Assembly: GCA_041477815.1 (NCBI GenBank)
Contig: JBGOUV010000037.1
Location: forward strand, 1 to 26,809
Origin: JBGOUV01 sp041477815
Lineage (GTDB): Bacteria > Acidobacteriota > Terriglobia > Bryobacterales > JACQDG01
Length of the DNA stretch: 26,809 nucleotides
Reading direction: 5' to 3'
The translations under genes and the position numbers were made by a program. This document shows positions 1 through 6,237 of this stretch, piece after piece; position 1 is the stretch's first letter, and each line of letters begins with the position of its first letter. The notes under the pieces were generated by a model. The model searched no databases and was not told the origin of the DNA. It was given only the letters and a program-made list of their open reading frames with translations.

Positions 1-209
1 ATCGCGCAAACCTCGCGGGAACCGCTGTCGTCGAAGCCACCGTCGATGGTCCGCCCGAGGACTCCGTGGCCTTGGCGTTCCAGCTTCGGGCCATTCCGAA
101 AGGCGCCCTCCAGGGAAAGATTCGCAACCTCACTGAGGCTGAGATTGCGGAACTGGAACTGGCCACGGACGAAGCGCTGGGTCGTGTGGAGCCAGAAGAG
201 ACGCGATAG
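1..209 (+). CDS. MazF/PemK-family toxin, C-terminal fragment (partial)
   Basis: The 5' end lies outside the window; the visible frame runs from base 3 to the TAG at 207-209, about 68 residues. The peptide contains SVALAFQLRAIPKGAL and then a K-x-x-x-L-x-x-E-I/L-x-E helix ending in ALGRVE. This matches the end of MazF/PemK endoribonucleases, which have the pattern 'S.VL..QLR.IDK.RL....G.L...E...+..AL...LGL'. Proteins of this family are ribosome-independent or ribosome-associated mRNA interferases held inactive by a small antitoxin. The antitoxin gene would lie upstream, outside the window. The catalytic N-terminal half cannot be seen, so activity cannot be judged. Family call is from pattern memory only. 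Confidence 0.6.
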   Translation, partial: RANLAGTAVVEATVDGPPEDSVALAFQLRAIPKGALQGKIRNLTEAEIAELELATDEALGRVEPEETR

Positions 210-297
210 GTGAGGGCGAAGTCTCCACAAGCGCCTCCCAACCCGCCTGAACGAAGTTGCTCCAGCGCTGAGCGACCGCCAACATATGTTCTGGCAT
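130..297 (-). CDS. Short hypothetical ORF with a strong Shine-Dalgarno
   Basis: A minus-strand frame of 55 codons starts at the ATG at 295-297 and reads MPEHMLAVAQRWSNFVQAG... to the TGA at 130-132. An AGGAGG sits at 310-315 on the same strand, 12 nt before this ATG. It lies 7 nt before another ATG (300-302) in a different frame that stays open to the window edge. The first 30 residues have ordinary protein composition. About 80 nt overlap the end of the MazF-like gene in antisense. I do not recognise it, and it may be a chance frame. Confidence 0.2.
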   Translation of the reverse strand: MPEHMLAVAQRWSNFVQAGWEALVETSPSPIASLLAPHDPALRPWPVPVPQSQPQ

Positions 298-734
298 CCC
301 ATATTTTCGCCTCCTCGAGTGATCGCCGGCAGCGGCTCAGATATGATAACTACTGGCCTAACGAAGGGCCGTAGGCGACGGCCAACGCCAAGCCGTGCCC
401 GAAGGCCGCCTCGGGGAACCATCTTCACGGACCGCTGCCCAACGCGTTCGAGCCGCCGCCTCAGAACCCCACCCGCAGGGCCACCTGCCCCACGCGCGGG
501 CCGGCCTGACCGCTGAGGCCGCTGATGATTCCCGGCGGCAGGTGGCTCCACCTGCCCGATGCGGGGGGCGTGCGGTCGCAAGGTGACGTTGGCGTGAGCC
601 ATGGCGACTGCCGGGAAGACTGGGACCCAATCTGCTATATTCTCGTTCGAGGGCACGGAGAGATCCTTGCCGTCCGAGGAGGCTCCGGTGACCTGGATCC
701 ATCCGGTTGAAATCATTTCCTGGGGAGGACTCTG
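210..734. other. Gene-poor gap between MazF-like gene and the oxidoreductase gene
   Basis: No frame on either strand here looks like an intact conserved gene. The gap contains the 5' half of the short minus-strand ORF at 130-297, a possible TonB-receptor C-terminal remnant at 461-568, and two -10-like boxes on the plus strand: TATGAT at 342-347 and TATATT at 636-641. The second could serve the gene starting at 735, giving a leader of about 87 nt. No convincing -35 box accompanies either. Confidence 0.4.
461..568 (-). pseudogene. Possible remnant of a TonB-dependent receptor C-terminus
   Basis: Read on the minus strand, the frame ending at the TGA at 461-463 gives PGIISGLSGQAGPRVGQVAL followed by RVGF. 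Outer-membrane receptors of the Oar type in Acidobacteriota typically end in a strand like 'G-x-I-x-x-x-x-G-P-R-x-x-Q-x-A-L-R-x-x-F-stop', with the terminal Phe as the BAM signal. The similarity covers only about 25 residues and fades upstream, with no receptor-like barrel sequence. It would be a relic of a deleted receptor gene. The match is short and could be chance. Confidence 0.25.
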
Positions 735-1658
735 ATGCGATTAGGATTTGCGCTACCGCAGATCGGTTCCGCCGCCGGACCGCACAGCATTGCCACGGTG
801 GCCCAGCGCGCCGAGGCGTTGGGCTTCGACAGTCTCTGGGTCCTGGACCGCCTACTCTATCCGGTGCAGCCACGCGCGCCGTATCCGGCGGGCGACGGCT
901 CCCTGCCGGTGAAGTACAAGTGCGTCCTCGACCCCCTGGAGACGCTGACGTTCGCCGCCGCGCACACCCATCGCATTGCTCTCGGCACCAGTATCTTGAA
1001 CCTGCCTTGGTACAGCCCGGTGCTGCTCGCGCGCCGGCTTACCACGCTGGATGTCCTGTCCGCCGGGCGGCTGCGGGTAGGGTTAGGGATAGGGTGGTCG
1101 CCCGATGAGTACGAAGCTGCCGGCAAGCCTTGGCAGGAGCGCGGGAAGCGCGCCGATGAGCTCGTTCGAGCGCTGAAAGCCATCTGGACCACCGATCCGG
1201 TTGCCTTTCAAGGCGCCTATTACCGGATCCCCCCATCCTTCATAGGTCCCAAGCCGGTCCAAAAACCGCATCCACCCATCTACATGGCAGCGTACACTCC
1301 CTCCGCCATGCAGCGTGTAGCGAAGGAGGCGGATGGGTGGTTTCCGGTCGGGGTACCCATCGGCGGTATCGCACCGATGTTCGAGGGGATGAAGCAGATG
1401 GCGCGGGAAGCCGGCCGCGACCCTGCTGCCCTGCAACTGATCGTCCGAGCCAACGTCGAGTTTTCCGATGCTGCGCTCGCGCCGGACCGCGCCGACTTCA
1501 CCGGAGCCCGGGACCAGATCGCCGGCGACGTGGTGGCCCTACGGAAACTCGGTGCGGCCGAGCTCCTCTTCGACGTGCAGTTCTCGCCGGGGGTCGAGAC
1601 CGTGGACGACATGCTGGCCGGGATGGAGCAGCTTTGGCGCCTGGCGCAGCCGTCCTGA
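735..1658 (+). CDS. LLM-class F420-dependent oxidoreductase
   Basis: A 307-residue bacterial luciferase-like monooxygenase fold protein. It starts MRLGFALPQIG, the first beta strand of this family, continues with AQRAEALGFDSLWVLDRL (the alpha1/beta2 signature), and has the 'HRIALGTSILNLPWYSPVLLARRLTTLDVLSAGRL' region in which members of the family bind F420 or FMN, followed by GLGIGWSPDEYEAAG. Length and motif order match the family of probable F420-dependent LLM oxidoreductases, which transfer hydride to or from small organic substrates. The substrate cannot be told. GGGGAGGA at 722-729 lies 5 nt before the ATG and fixes the start. It is probably cytoplasmic, with no signal peptide, and it converges on the next gene with a gap of only 5 nt. 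Confidence 0.85.
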   Translation: MRLGFALPQIGSAAGPHSIATVAQRAEALGFDSLWVLDRLLYPVQPRAPYPAGDGSLPVKYKCVLDPLETLTFAAAHTHRIALGTSILNLPWYSPVLLARRLTTLDVLSAGRLRVGLGIGWSPDEYEAAGKPWQERGKRADELVRALKAIWTTDPVAFQGAYYRIPPSFIGPKPVQKPHPPIYMAAYTPSAMQRVAKEADGWFPVGVPIGGIAPMFEGMKQMAREAGRDPAALQLIVRANVEFSDAALAPDRADFTGARDQIAGDVVALRKLGAAELLFDVQFSPGVETVDDMLAGMEQLWRLAQPS

Positions 1659-1663
1659 TGGCC

Positions 1664-2593
1664 CTACCGTTCCTCCCGCCGCTTATCCACATACTCCCGC
1701 AGCGTGCCCAGGTTCGTCGACCGCAGGCGGGTGGAGTGGTACCACAACCAGTCGCAGCGGCTGAGTTTGGTTTGCGGCTGCGCCGGCGCCGGGCCCGTTC
1801 CCACCACCCGCCCCCAGGGCTCGTAGCGCAGCGCCTCTCCGGCTCGCTGGGGCGGCGCTGCCTCCTTCAGCCACTCGTCCATCAGCACCAGCGTCCCCGG
1901 ATCGAAGCAGATCCCTCCGCCGGCCGCGGGCGCCTGCGGGACCGCGCCCGCCGCCGTCTCCATCCTCTCCGCCGAGAACTCGCCAAACTCCAGCTTGCCC
2001 CGCACCGCTAAGCCGCTGACGGCTCCGATCCAATGCTGCTCGAACGCCTGCCCCCCGATCGAACCGCGGCGCACAAACTCCATCCGCCGGCCCTGCACCT
2101 TTCCCTCGATCGTCCCGACGTCCTCGGCCGAAGACTCGCCAAATTTCCCCGCGAAGGTTCCGTCCGGCTGCTGGCTCGCGATCACCCAGCGTCCCGCGTG
2201 CGCGCCGCCGCAACAGCTCCAGCGCCAGACGCCGCGCATCTCCACCGGCACACGTTCAGCGGTGAACGTACCGTATTCCAAGCGACCCTCCATCCGGTCC
2301 CCCGCCAGCGTCCCGGTCCAGTGCTGCTCGAACGGCTGACCGCCCACCGTTCCGCGACGGGCGAACTCCACCCGGTTGCCCTGCACCTGCCCCTGAATGG
2401 CCCCCACGTCCTCGGGTGTCTTCTCTGAGAACTTACCGGTGAAGCCCCCGTCGGCCTTCTGCGTGGCGATGTGCCAAATTCCGGAATGCTGCCCGTCGCA
2501 GCAGGACCACCGCCAGTCCCCCGTCAGATCGACGCTTTGGGCCACCGCCAACCCGCCCGCGCCGAGCAGCCACAAAGCGATTACCCGTCCCAC
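1664..2593 (-). CDS. Secreted protein with tandem WSCC-repeat domains, unknown function
   Basis: The frame opens with TTG (2594-2596) followed directly by GTG (2591-2593). I chose the GTG, giving MGRVIALWLLGAGGLAVAQS, a standard Sec signal peptide. The mature protein contains two copies of a domain of about 90 residues, spaced 96 residues apart. Each starts G-[DV]-W-R-W-S-C-C-x-G-x-H-x-G-x-W-x-I-A-x-Q and continues through KF.E...EDVG.I.G.VQG.R.EF.RRG..GGQ.FEQHW.G. A Pro/Ala linker and a third segment of about 85 residues follow. That segment has single cysteines near 'GGICFDPGTL' and 'LSRCDWLWYH' and may be a separate disulfide-bonded module. Paired cysteines suggest an oxidising extracytoplasmic location. 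I do not recognise the domain. The start codon lies inside the promoter repeat at 2571-2615, so it would be divergent from hicB. Confidence 0.7.
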   Translation of the reverse strand: MGRVIALWLLGAGGLAVAQSVDLTGDWRWSCCDGQHSGIWHIATQKADGGFTGKFSEKTPEDVGAIQGQVQGNRVEFARRGTVGGQPFEQHWTGTLAGDRMEGRLEYGTFTAERVPVEMRGVWRWSCCGGAHAGRWVIASQQPDGTFAGKFGESSAEDVGTIEGKVQGRRMEFVRRGSIGGQAFEQHWIGAVSGLAVRGKLEFGEFSAERMETAAGAVPQAPAAGGGICFDPGTLVLMDEWLKEAAPPQRAGEALRYEPWGRVVGTGPAPAQPQTKLSRCDWLWYHSTRLRSTNLGTLREYVDKRREER

Positions 2594-2615
2594 CAACAGA
2601 TATTATATGATTGGA
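2571..2615 (+). repeat. Direct repeat, copy A (promoter of hicBA)
   Basis: This 45-bp stretch matches 3165-3209 with 6 mismatches by hand alignment. The central block, CCCGTCCCACC then ACAGATATTATAT after one variable base, is almost invariant. Weaker similarity continues a further 10-15 bp to TGGAG. Copy A precedes hicB and copy B precedes rpmH, in the same orientation, so the hicBA pair is bracketed exactly. Confidence 0.8.
2606..2611 (+). promoter_or_regulatory. -10 box of hicBA (TATGAT)
   Basis: TATGAT lies within repeat copy A. Expected transcription would start near 2618, only a few bases before the hicB ATG at 2625, so the hicBA mRNA would be nearly leaderless. No consensus -35 is visible; the conserved GTCCCACC block of the repeat may replace it. 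Confidence 0.45.
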
Positions 2616-2624
2616 CGTAACGAG

Positions 2625-2906
2625 ATGGAGACCCGACTCCAGACCTACGACTTTCCAGTCGTGCTTGAACCTGACCAGGACGCTCACGGCAATCCTGCCT
2701 GGCACGCCTACTGTCCCGCCCTCGCAGAGATCGGCGCGGCGACCTCAGGACGCACCAAGGAGGAGGCGCTGCGAAATCTGGACGAGGTGCTTCACATGAT
2801 CGTGCAGGAGTTGATCGAGGAAGGAAGGCCCATTCCGGGCGGCTCCGCGGACCAAGTCGAGGTAGTTGGAATCTCCAGCGATACACATATCGTCATTACC
2901 GCCTAG
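2625..2906 (+). CDS. hicB: HicB-family antitoxin
   Basis: A 93-residue protein with the HicB partial RNase H-like fold: strand YDFPVVLEPDQDAHG, then WHAYCPALAEIGAATSGRTKEEALRNLDEVL, then LIEEGRPIPGG. This is the typical 'Y.A..P.L.G....G.T.EEAL.N..E....I...L..G.PIP' pattern. HicB proteins bind HicA, blocking its RNase activity, and often repress their own promoter. No C-terminal DNA-binding HTH or ribbon-helix-helix extension is evident, so autoregulation is uncertain. An in-frame ATG at 2607 falls inside the -10 box, so I chose 2625. hicA begins 5 nt after the stop, an operon in antitoxin-first order. Confidence 0.85.
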   Translation: METRLQTYDFPVVLEPDQDAHGNPAWHAYCPALAEIGAATSGRTKEEALRNLDEVLHMIVQELIEEGRPIPGGSADQVEVVGISSDTHIVITA

Positions 2907-2911
2907 AGATC

Positions 2912-3160
2912 ATGGCGATTGACTACCGCCGGCTCCGCTCCCTCGCCGCCCGAGAGCTGATGGGAGCCCTGGGACGTGACGGGTTCGTGTTTCTTCGCCA
3001 AAAAGGGTCTCACCGGCGATACGGGCATCCTGACGGCCGCCGGGTCACGGTCGCCCCACACGCTGGCGGTGATACGTTCACCATCAAAACGCTCCAGAAG
3101 ATCATCGAGCATCAGGCACGTTGGAGCGAGGAGGATCTCCGTCGTCTCGGTCTCCCGTGA
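2912..3160 (+). CDS. hicA: HicA-family mRNA interferase toxin
   Basis: An 82-residue protein with the double-stranded RNA-binding-like HicA fold. The family signature is complete: GRDGFVFLRQKGSHRRYGHPDG, then VTVAPHAGGDTFTIKTLQKIIEHQ, then WSEEDLRRLGL. The KGSH motif places the catalytic histidine at residue 34. HicA cleaves mRNA independently of the ribosome and is neutralised by HicB. The N-terminal extension of about 12 residues before the first strand is slightly longer than in the shortest HicA proteins. It is co-transcribed with hicB. The stop at 3160 is followed almost at once by the second copy of the flanking repeat. Intact as far as can be seen. Confidence 0.88.
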   Translation: MAIDYRRLRSLAARELMGALGRDGFVFLRQKGSHRRYGHPDGRRVTVAPHAGGDTFTIKTLQKIIEHQARWSEEDLRRLGLP

Positions 3161-3164
3161 CGCT

Positions 3165-3209
3165 CACAAAACGACTCCCCGTCCCACCGACAGATATTAT
3201 ATAATTAGA
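3165..3209 (+). repeat. Direct repeat, copy B (promoter of rpmH)
   Basis: Partner of 2571-2615, same orientation, 39 of 45 positions identical by hand alignment. It starts 4 nt after the hicA stop codon and carries the -10 box of the ribosomal protein cluster. This is the likely ancestral site, because rpmH needs its own promoter. Confidence 0.8.
3200..3205 (+). promoter_or_regulatory. -10 box of the rpmH cluster (TATAAT)
   Basis: A perfect consensus TATAAT in an AT-rich patch 25 nt before the rpmH start codon. Predicted transcription start is near 3212, with GGAG at 3222-3225 as the ribosome-binding site 5 nt before the ATG. No matching -35 was found at 16-18 bp. Confidence 0.55.
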
Positions 3210-3230
3210 GTTTATCGACCTGGAGTTCCG

Positions 3231-3380
3231 ATGCCCAAGAGAACGTTTCAGCCCAACCGCCGCCACCGCGCCAAGACACACGGCTTTCGCGCTCGCATGA
3301 GCACCCCGGGAGGCCGCAAGGTGCTGGCCCGCCGCCGCGCGCGGGGCCGTCACAACCTCACCGTGAGTTCTGAACGCTAA
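3231..3380 (+). CDS. rpmH: 50S ribosomal protein L34
   Basis: A 49-residue, highly basic protein: MPKRTFQPNRRHRAKTHGFR, then ARMSTPGGRKVLARRRARGR. This is the complete bL34 signature (K-R-T-[FY]-Q-P-[NS]-x-[RK]-[RK]-x-x-x-H-G-F-x-x-R-M-x-T-x-x-G). L34 is a component of the large ribosomal subunit. It heads the conserved rpmH-rnpA-yidD-yidC-khpB-mnmE order and is followed immediately by rnpA. Confidence 0.97.
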   Translation: MPKRTFQPNRRHRAKTHGFRARMSTPGGRKVLARRRARGRHNLTVSSER

Positions 3381-3393
3381 ATGAGTTTCGCCG

Positions 3394-3753
3394 GTGTCGT
3401 CTGCTCCACTGTGCTTCCCCCCCGCGGCCCGACTCCGCCGGACGGCCGACTACCGGAGAACCTATCAGGAAGGAAGCAAGTTCGGTGGCCCCTTGTTCGC
3501 CGCGTTTTACCGGCCTAACGGGCCAGGCGAACCGGCGCGGGTAGGCTACACCACACCTCGGTCCATGGGAAAAGCCGTCATTCGCAACCGGATCAAGCGT
3601 CGCATGCGCGAGGCCGTACGGCTCCGCCTGGCCGGCCTCACGCCCGGTTGGGACCTCGTTTTCAATCCCCGCCGCGCCGTTCTCGAGGCCGGCTTCGACC
3701 GCCTGACCGGCGAGATCGACCGCCTGTTCAACGTCCTCCGGAGCAAAGCGTGA
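3394..3753 (+). CDS. rnpA: Ribonuclease P protein component
   Basis: A 119-residue basic protein that helps the RNase P RNA mature the 5' ends of tRNAs. Visible family features are ARLRRTADYRRTYQEGSKFG, then VGYTTPRSMGKAVIRNRIKR with the RNR signature (R-N-R-x-K-R), followed by REAVR. I used the GTG at 3394. An ATG at 3381, directly after the rpmH stop, opens a different frame. That frame meets this one if one C is removed from the seven-C run at 3417-3423, and it would then give MSFAGVVCSTVLPPAARLRR. A homopolymer error or a natural start shift are both possible. The stop overlaps the yidD start. Confidence 0.93.
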   Translation: MSSAPLCFPPAARLRRTADYRRTYQEGSKFGGPLFAAFYRPNGPGEPARVGYTTPRSMGKAVIRNRIKRRMREAVRLRLAGLTPGWDLVFNPRRAVLEAGFDRLTGEIDRLFNVLRSKA

Positions 3754-3959
3754 CAGGGATCTTTACCGGACTGCTCGTGGTATACCAGCGTGTGGTCTCG
3801 CCGCTCCTGCCCCCCTGTTGCCGTTTTCATCCCACCTGCTCGGAGTACGCTCGTGAAGCCATCGCGCGCCACGGCGTCCTTCGGGGTCTTCGGCTGGCCG
3901 CCTGGCGCCTGGTGCGCTGCCAGCCGCTGTGTCGCGGAGGGCTCGACCCCGTCCCATGA
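3750..3959 (+). CDS. yidD: Membrane protein insertion efficiency factor YidD
   Basis: A 69-residue protein starting at a GTG whose last two bases begin the rnpA stop (GTGA overlap), a sign of translational coupling. It has the YidD hallmark: LLVVYQRVVSPLLPPCCRFH, then PTCSEYAREAI, then HGVLRGLRLAAWRLVRCQPL, then CRGGLDPVP. The C-R-F-x-P-T-C-S-x-Y core and the R-C-x-P-x-x-x-G-G-x-D-P-V-P tail are complete. YidD is a small amphipathic membrane-associated protein that assists YidC/Sec-dependent membrane insertion. Its stop overlaps the yidC ATG. Confidence 0.95.
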   Translation: MTGIFTGLLVVYQRVVSPLLPPCCRFHPTCSEYAREAIARHGVLRGLRLAAWRLVRCQPLCRGGLDPVP

Positions 3960-5665
3960 ACGAAGAGCAAGATCAGAAGTCCATCCAGCTCCGCGCCCTT
4001 CTGGCGTTCGCCCTCTCGGCGGTCGTGCTGTTCCTGTATCAGCACTTCATGGTCAAGAACGCCCCGCCGCCCCCTCCGGCCGCCAAGACCTCCGCGCCCG
4101 CGCCGCCGCCCCCAGCGCCCGCCGCCGCTCCGGCCGCCACCCCCGCGGTGAAGCCTCCCGCCGGCGCCGAAACCGCCGCCGCCGAGCAGACCTTCATCGT
4201 CGAGACCGACAACTACCTGGTCCACCTCTCCAACCGCGGCGCCGTAGTCACAAGCTGGACCCTGAAGAACTACAAAGACGATGCCGGCGCTCCCCTGGAG
4301 CTGATCAATACCGCCTCGGTCACCGAGGCCGGCTACCCCTTCAGCATCCATGTGCGCGACAACCCGCCCGCCGCCGACCTGAACCAGGCGCTCTACCGCG
4401 TCGAGACCAACAGCACGGCCGCCGGCCGCCTGCCCGCTCCGGTGGAACTGACCTTCCGCTGGTCCGACGGCAACGTCCAGGCGCGCAAGACCTTCCGGTT
4501 CTCGAAGCCCTCTTACCTGATCGAGGTGGAAAGCCACTTGGCGCAGGGTCCCGCGCCGCTTCCTCACCTGCTGGCCTGGCGCGGTGGTTTCGGCGACGCC
4601 GCCGTACTCGACGCCGCCCGCCACGTCAGGAACTTCTACTTCGACCCCGCCCGAGGCAAAATCGAGCACGTGGAAGCCAAGGCCGCGGAAAAGGGCGCCC
4701 TCCTCAACTCCGGCAATTACCTTTACGCCGGTATTGAGGACCTCTACTTCGCCGCCGCTTTCCTGCCCCGCGACCCCGCCCGCTCGCTGCAGCTCGAAAC
4801 CAGCGCCCTCCAGATCGGCACGCCGCGAGAGCCCAAGAAACAACTTTTCGCCGGGGCTGCCGTCGGCTCGGGTGGCGACAACCGCTTCCTGGTCTACGTC
4901 GGTCCCAAAAAGTTCGAGCTCCTCCGCTCGGTGCGCGAGCCCCTGGCCCAGATCATCGACTTCGGCTTCTTCAGCTTCATCGCCTACCCTCTCTTCCTGA
5001 TGCTCAGTTGGATCCACCGCTACGTGCCCAGCTTCGGCTGGTCCATCGTGGTTCTTACCATCTTCATCAATTTCGTGCTCTTCCCCCTCAAGCTCAAGAG
5101 CATGAAGTCGATGAAGAAAATGCAGAAGCTGCAGCCTCTGATTAAGAACATCAACGACAAGTACAAGGGCATGGGACTGCGCGACCCCAAGCGCAGCGAG
5201 CAGAACCAGGAGGTCATGGCGCTATATCAGAAGTACGGCGTCAACCCCATCGGCGGCTGCCTGCCCATGGTGCTGCAGCTTCCGTTCTTCTTCGCCTTCT
5301 ACACCGTCCTCACCGTCACCATCGATCTGCGCCATGCCGGCTGGCTCTGGGTCAGCGATCTTTCCGCTCCGGAGACCTATATCCTCGGCTTCCTGCGCGT
5401 CCTGCCCATTCTCATGATTGCCACGCAGTTCTGGTATCAGAAGATGACCCCGAGCACCACCGCCGACCCCGCCCAGCAGAAGATGATGCAGTTCATGCCC
5501 CTGGTCATGGGTTTCTTCTTTTACAGCCTGCAGAGCGGGCTGGTGCTATACTGGTTGACCGGCAACCTGGTAGGTATTGGACAACAGTGGTTCATCAACC
5601 GGCTCCCCGAGCCCGAGATGGATCTGGAAATGGGCCGCAAGGGCAAGCCTAAGAAGTCGAAATAA
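3956..5665 (+). CDS. yidC: Membrane protein insertase YidC (Oxa1 family)
   Basis: A 569-residue Gram-negative type YidC. It starts at the ATG overlapping the yidD stop (ATGA). Features are an N-terminal membrane anchor (about residues 13-31), a Pro/Ala-rich linker of about 40 residues, the periplasmic beta-supersandwich domain (about 75-330), then the conserved insertase core with five helices. The core includes MKSMKKMQKLQPLIKNINDK, VNPIGGCLPMVLQLPFFFAF and FMPLVMGFFF. A short basic tail GRKGKPKKSK ends the protein. In the first core helix after the periplasmic domain, the position of the groove arginine (E. coli R366) reads Asn (N372, in FINFVLFPL). Residue equivalence is from memory alignment. 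It inserts inner-membrane proteins with or without SecYEG. Confidence 0.96.
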   Translation: MNEEQDQKSIQLRALLAFALSAVVLFLYQHFMVKNAPPPPPAAKTSAPAPPPPAPAAAPAATPAVKPPAGAETAAAEQTFIVETDNYLVHLSNRGAVVTSWTLKNYKDDAGAPLELINTASVTEAGYPFSIHVRDNPPAADLNQALYRVETNSTAAGRLPAPVELTFRWSDGNVQARKTFRFSKPSYLIEVESHLAQGPAPLPHLLAWRGGFGDAAVLDAARHVRNFYFDPARGKIEHVEAKAAEKGALLNSGNYLYAGIEDLYFAAAFLPRDPARSLQLETSALQIGTPREPKKQLFAGAAVGSGGDNRFLVYVGPKKFELLRSVREPLAQIIDFGFFSFIAYPLFLMLSWIHRYVPSFGWSIVVLTIFINFVLFPLKLKSMKSMKKMQKLQPLIKNINDKYKGMGLRDPKRSEQNQEVMALYQKYGVNPIGGCLPMVLQLPFFFAFYTVLTVTIDLRHAGWLWVSDLSAPETYILGFLRVLPILMIATQFWYQKMTPSTTADPAQQKMMQFMPLVMGFFFYSLQSGLVLYWLTGNLVGIGQQWFINRLPEPEMDLEMGRKGKPKKSK

Positions 5666-5668
5666 CCC

Positions 5669-6172
5669 ATGAGCGAGACCCACTGGACCGTCGCCTCCCT
5701 GCAACCGAAGATCGAGGCGTTTCTCCGTCCGGTGCTGCGGCAGGCCCGGCTCTCGCTCGACTTCGAGGTGGCGGACGGCGCCCGCTCCGGCGTCGACCCC
5801 GCCTTCGAGCAGCCCGCCGTCACCGTCCAGTTCCACGGCCACGACATCGACCTGCTGCTGGCCAACAAAGGCGAGCTGCTCCTGGCCCTGGAGCACGTGA
5901 CCCTGGAGATGCTCCACGCCCGTCCCGAGGACCACTCCCGGCTGATGTTCGACGCCGAGGACTACCGCCTGCTGCGGATCGAGGAGTTGCGTCTGAGCGC
6001 CGAGACTGCCGCCGAAAAGGTCAAGCGTACCGGCGCCCCGTTCCGGTTCAATCCCATGACCAGCCGCGAGCGCCGCGTCCTCCACCTGGCCCTGCGCGGC
6101 GATAAGAGCGTCCGCACCGAGTCGGAAGGCCTGGCCCCCCGCCGCCAGGTCGTCATCCACCCGGTCAAGTAA
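5669..6172 (+). CDS. khpB: KhpB/Jag-type KH-R3H RNA-binding protein
   Basis: A 167-residue protein 3 nt after yidC, the usual place of jag/khpB. The C-terminal R3H region is clear: RFNPMTSRERRVLHLALRGD, then TESEG and RRQVVIHP, with the R-x-x-x-H pair present. The central part (residues about 50-95) aligns with the KH domain, but where family members have G-[RK]-[RK]-G-x-T-L-x-A-L this protein has ANKGELLLAL, so the GXXG loop is degenerate. The N-terminal Jag_N domain found in Firmicutes is missing. Members bind many RNAs and influence cell-envelope and division functions. The start is the only ATG near the family N-terminus. Confidence 0.85.
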   Translation: MSETHWTVASLQPKIEAFLRPVLRQARLSLDFEVADGARSGVDPAFEQPAVTVQFHGHDIDLLLANKGELLLALEHVTLEMLHARPEDHSRLMFDAEDYRLLRIEELRLSAETAAEKVKRTGAPFRFNPMTSRERRVLHLALRGDKSVRTESEGLAPRRQVVIHPVK

Positions 6173-6237
6173 GCCCTACGAATCCGGAAGACACAATCGT
6201 AGCCATCAGTACGCCGCCCGGACGCGGCGGTCTGGGC

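Noticed and set aside
358..873. Long minus-strand frame of 171 codons opposite the start of the oxidoreductase gene
   Set aside because: Arg/Pro/Ser-rich, no domain pattern, overlaps the well-supported LLM gene in antisense; a high-GC shadow.
1683..1691. Perfect DnaA box TTATCCACA, near rpmH, suggesting a replication origin
   Set aside because: Single box inside the coding region of the secreted WSCC protein; no cluster of boxes, no dnaA or dnaN, no AT-rich unwinding region next to it.
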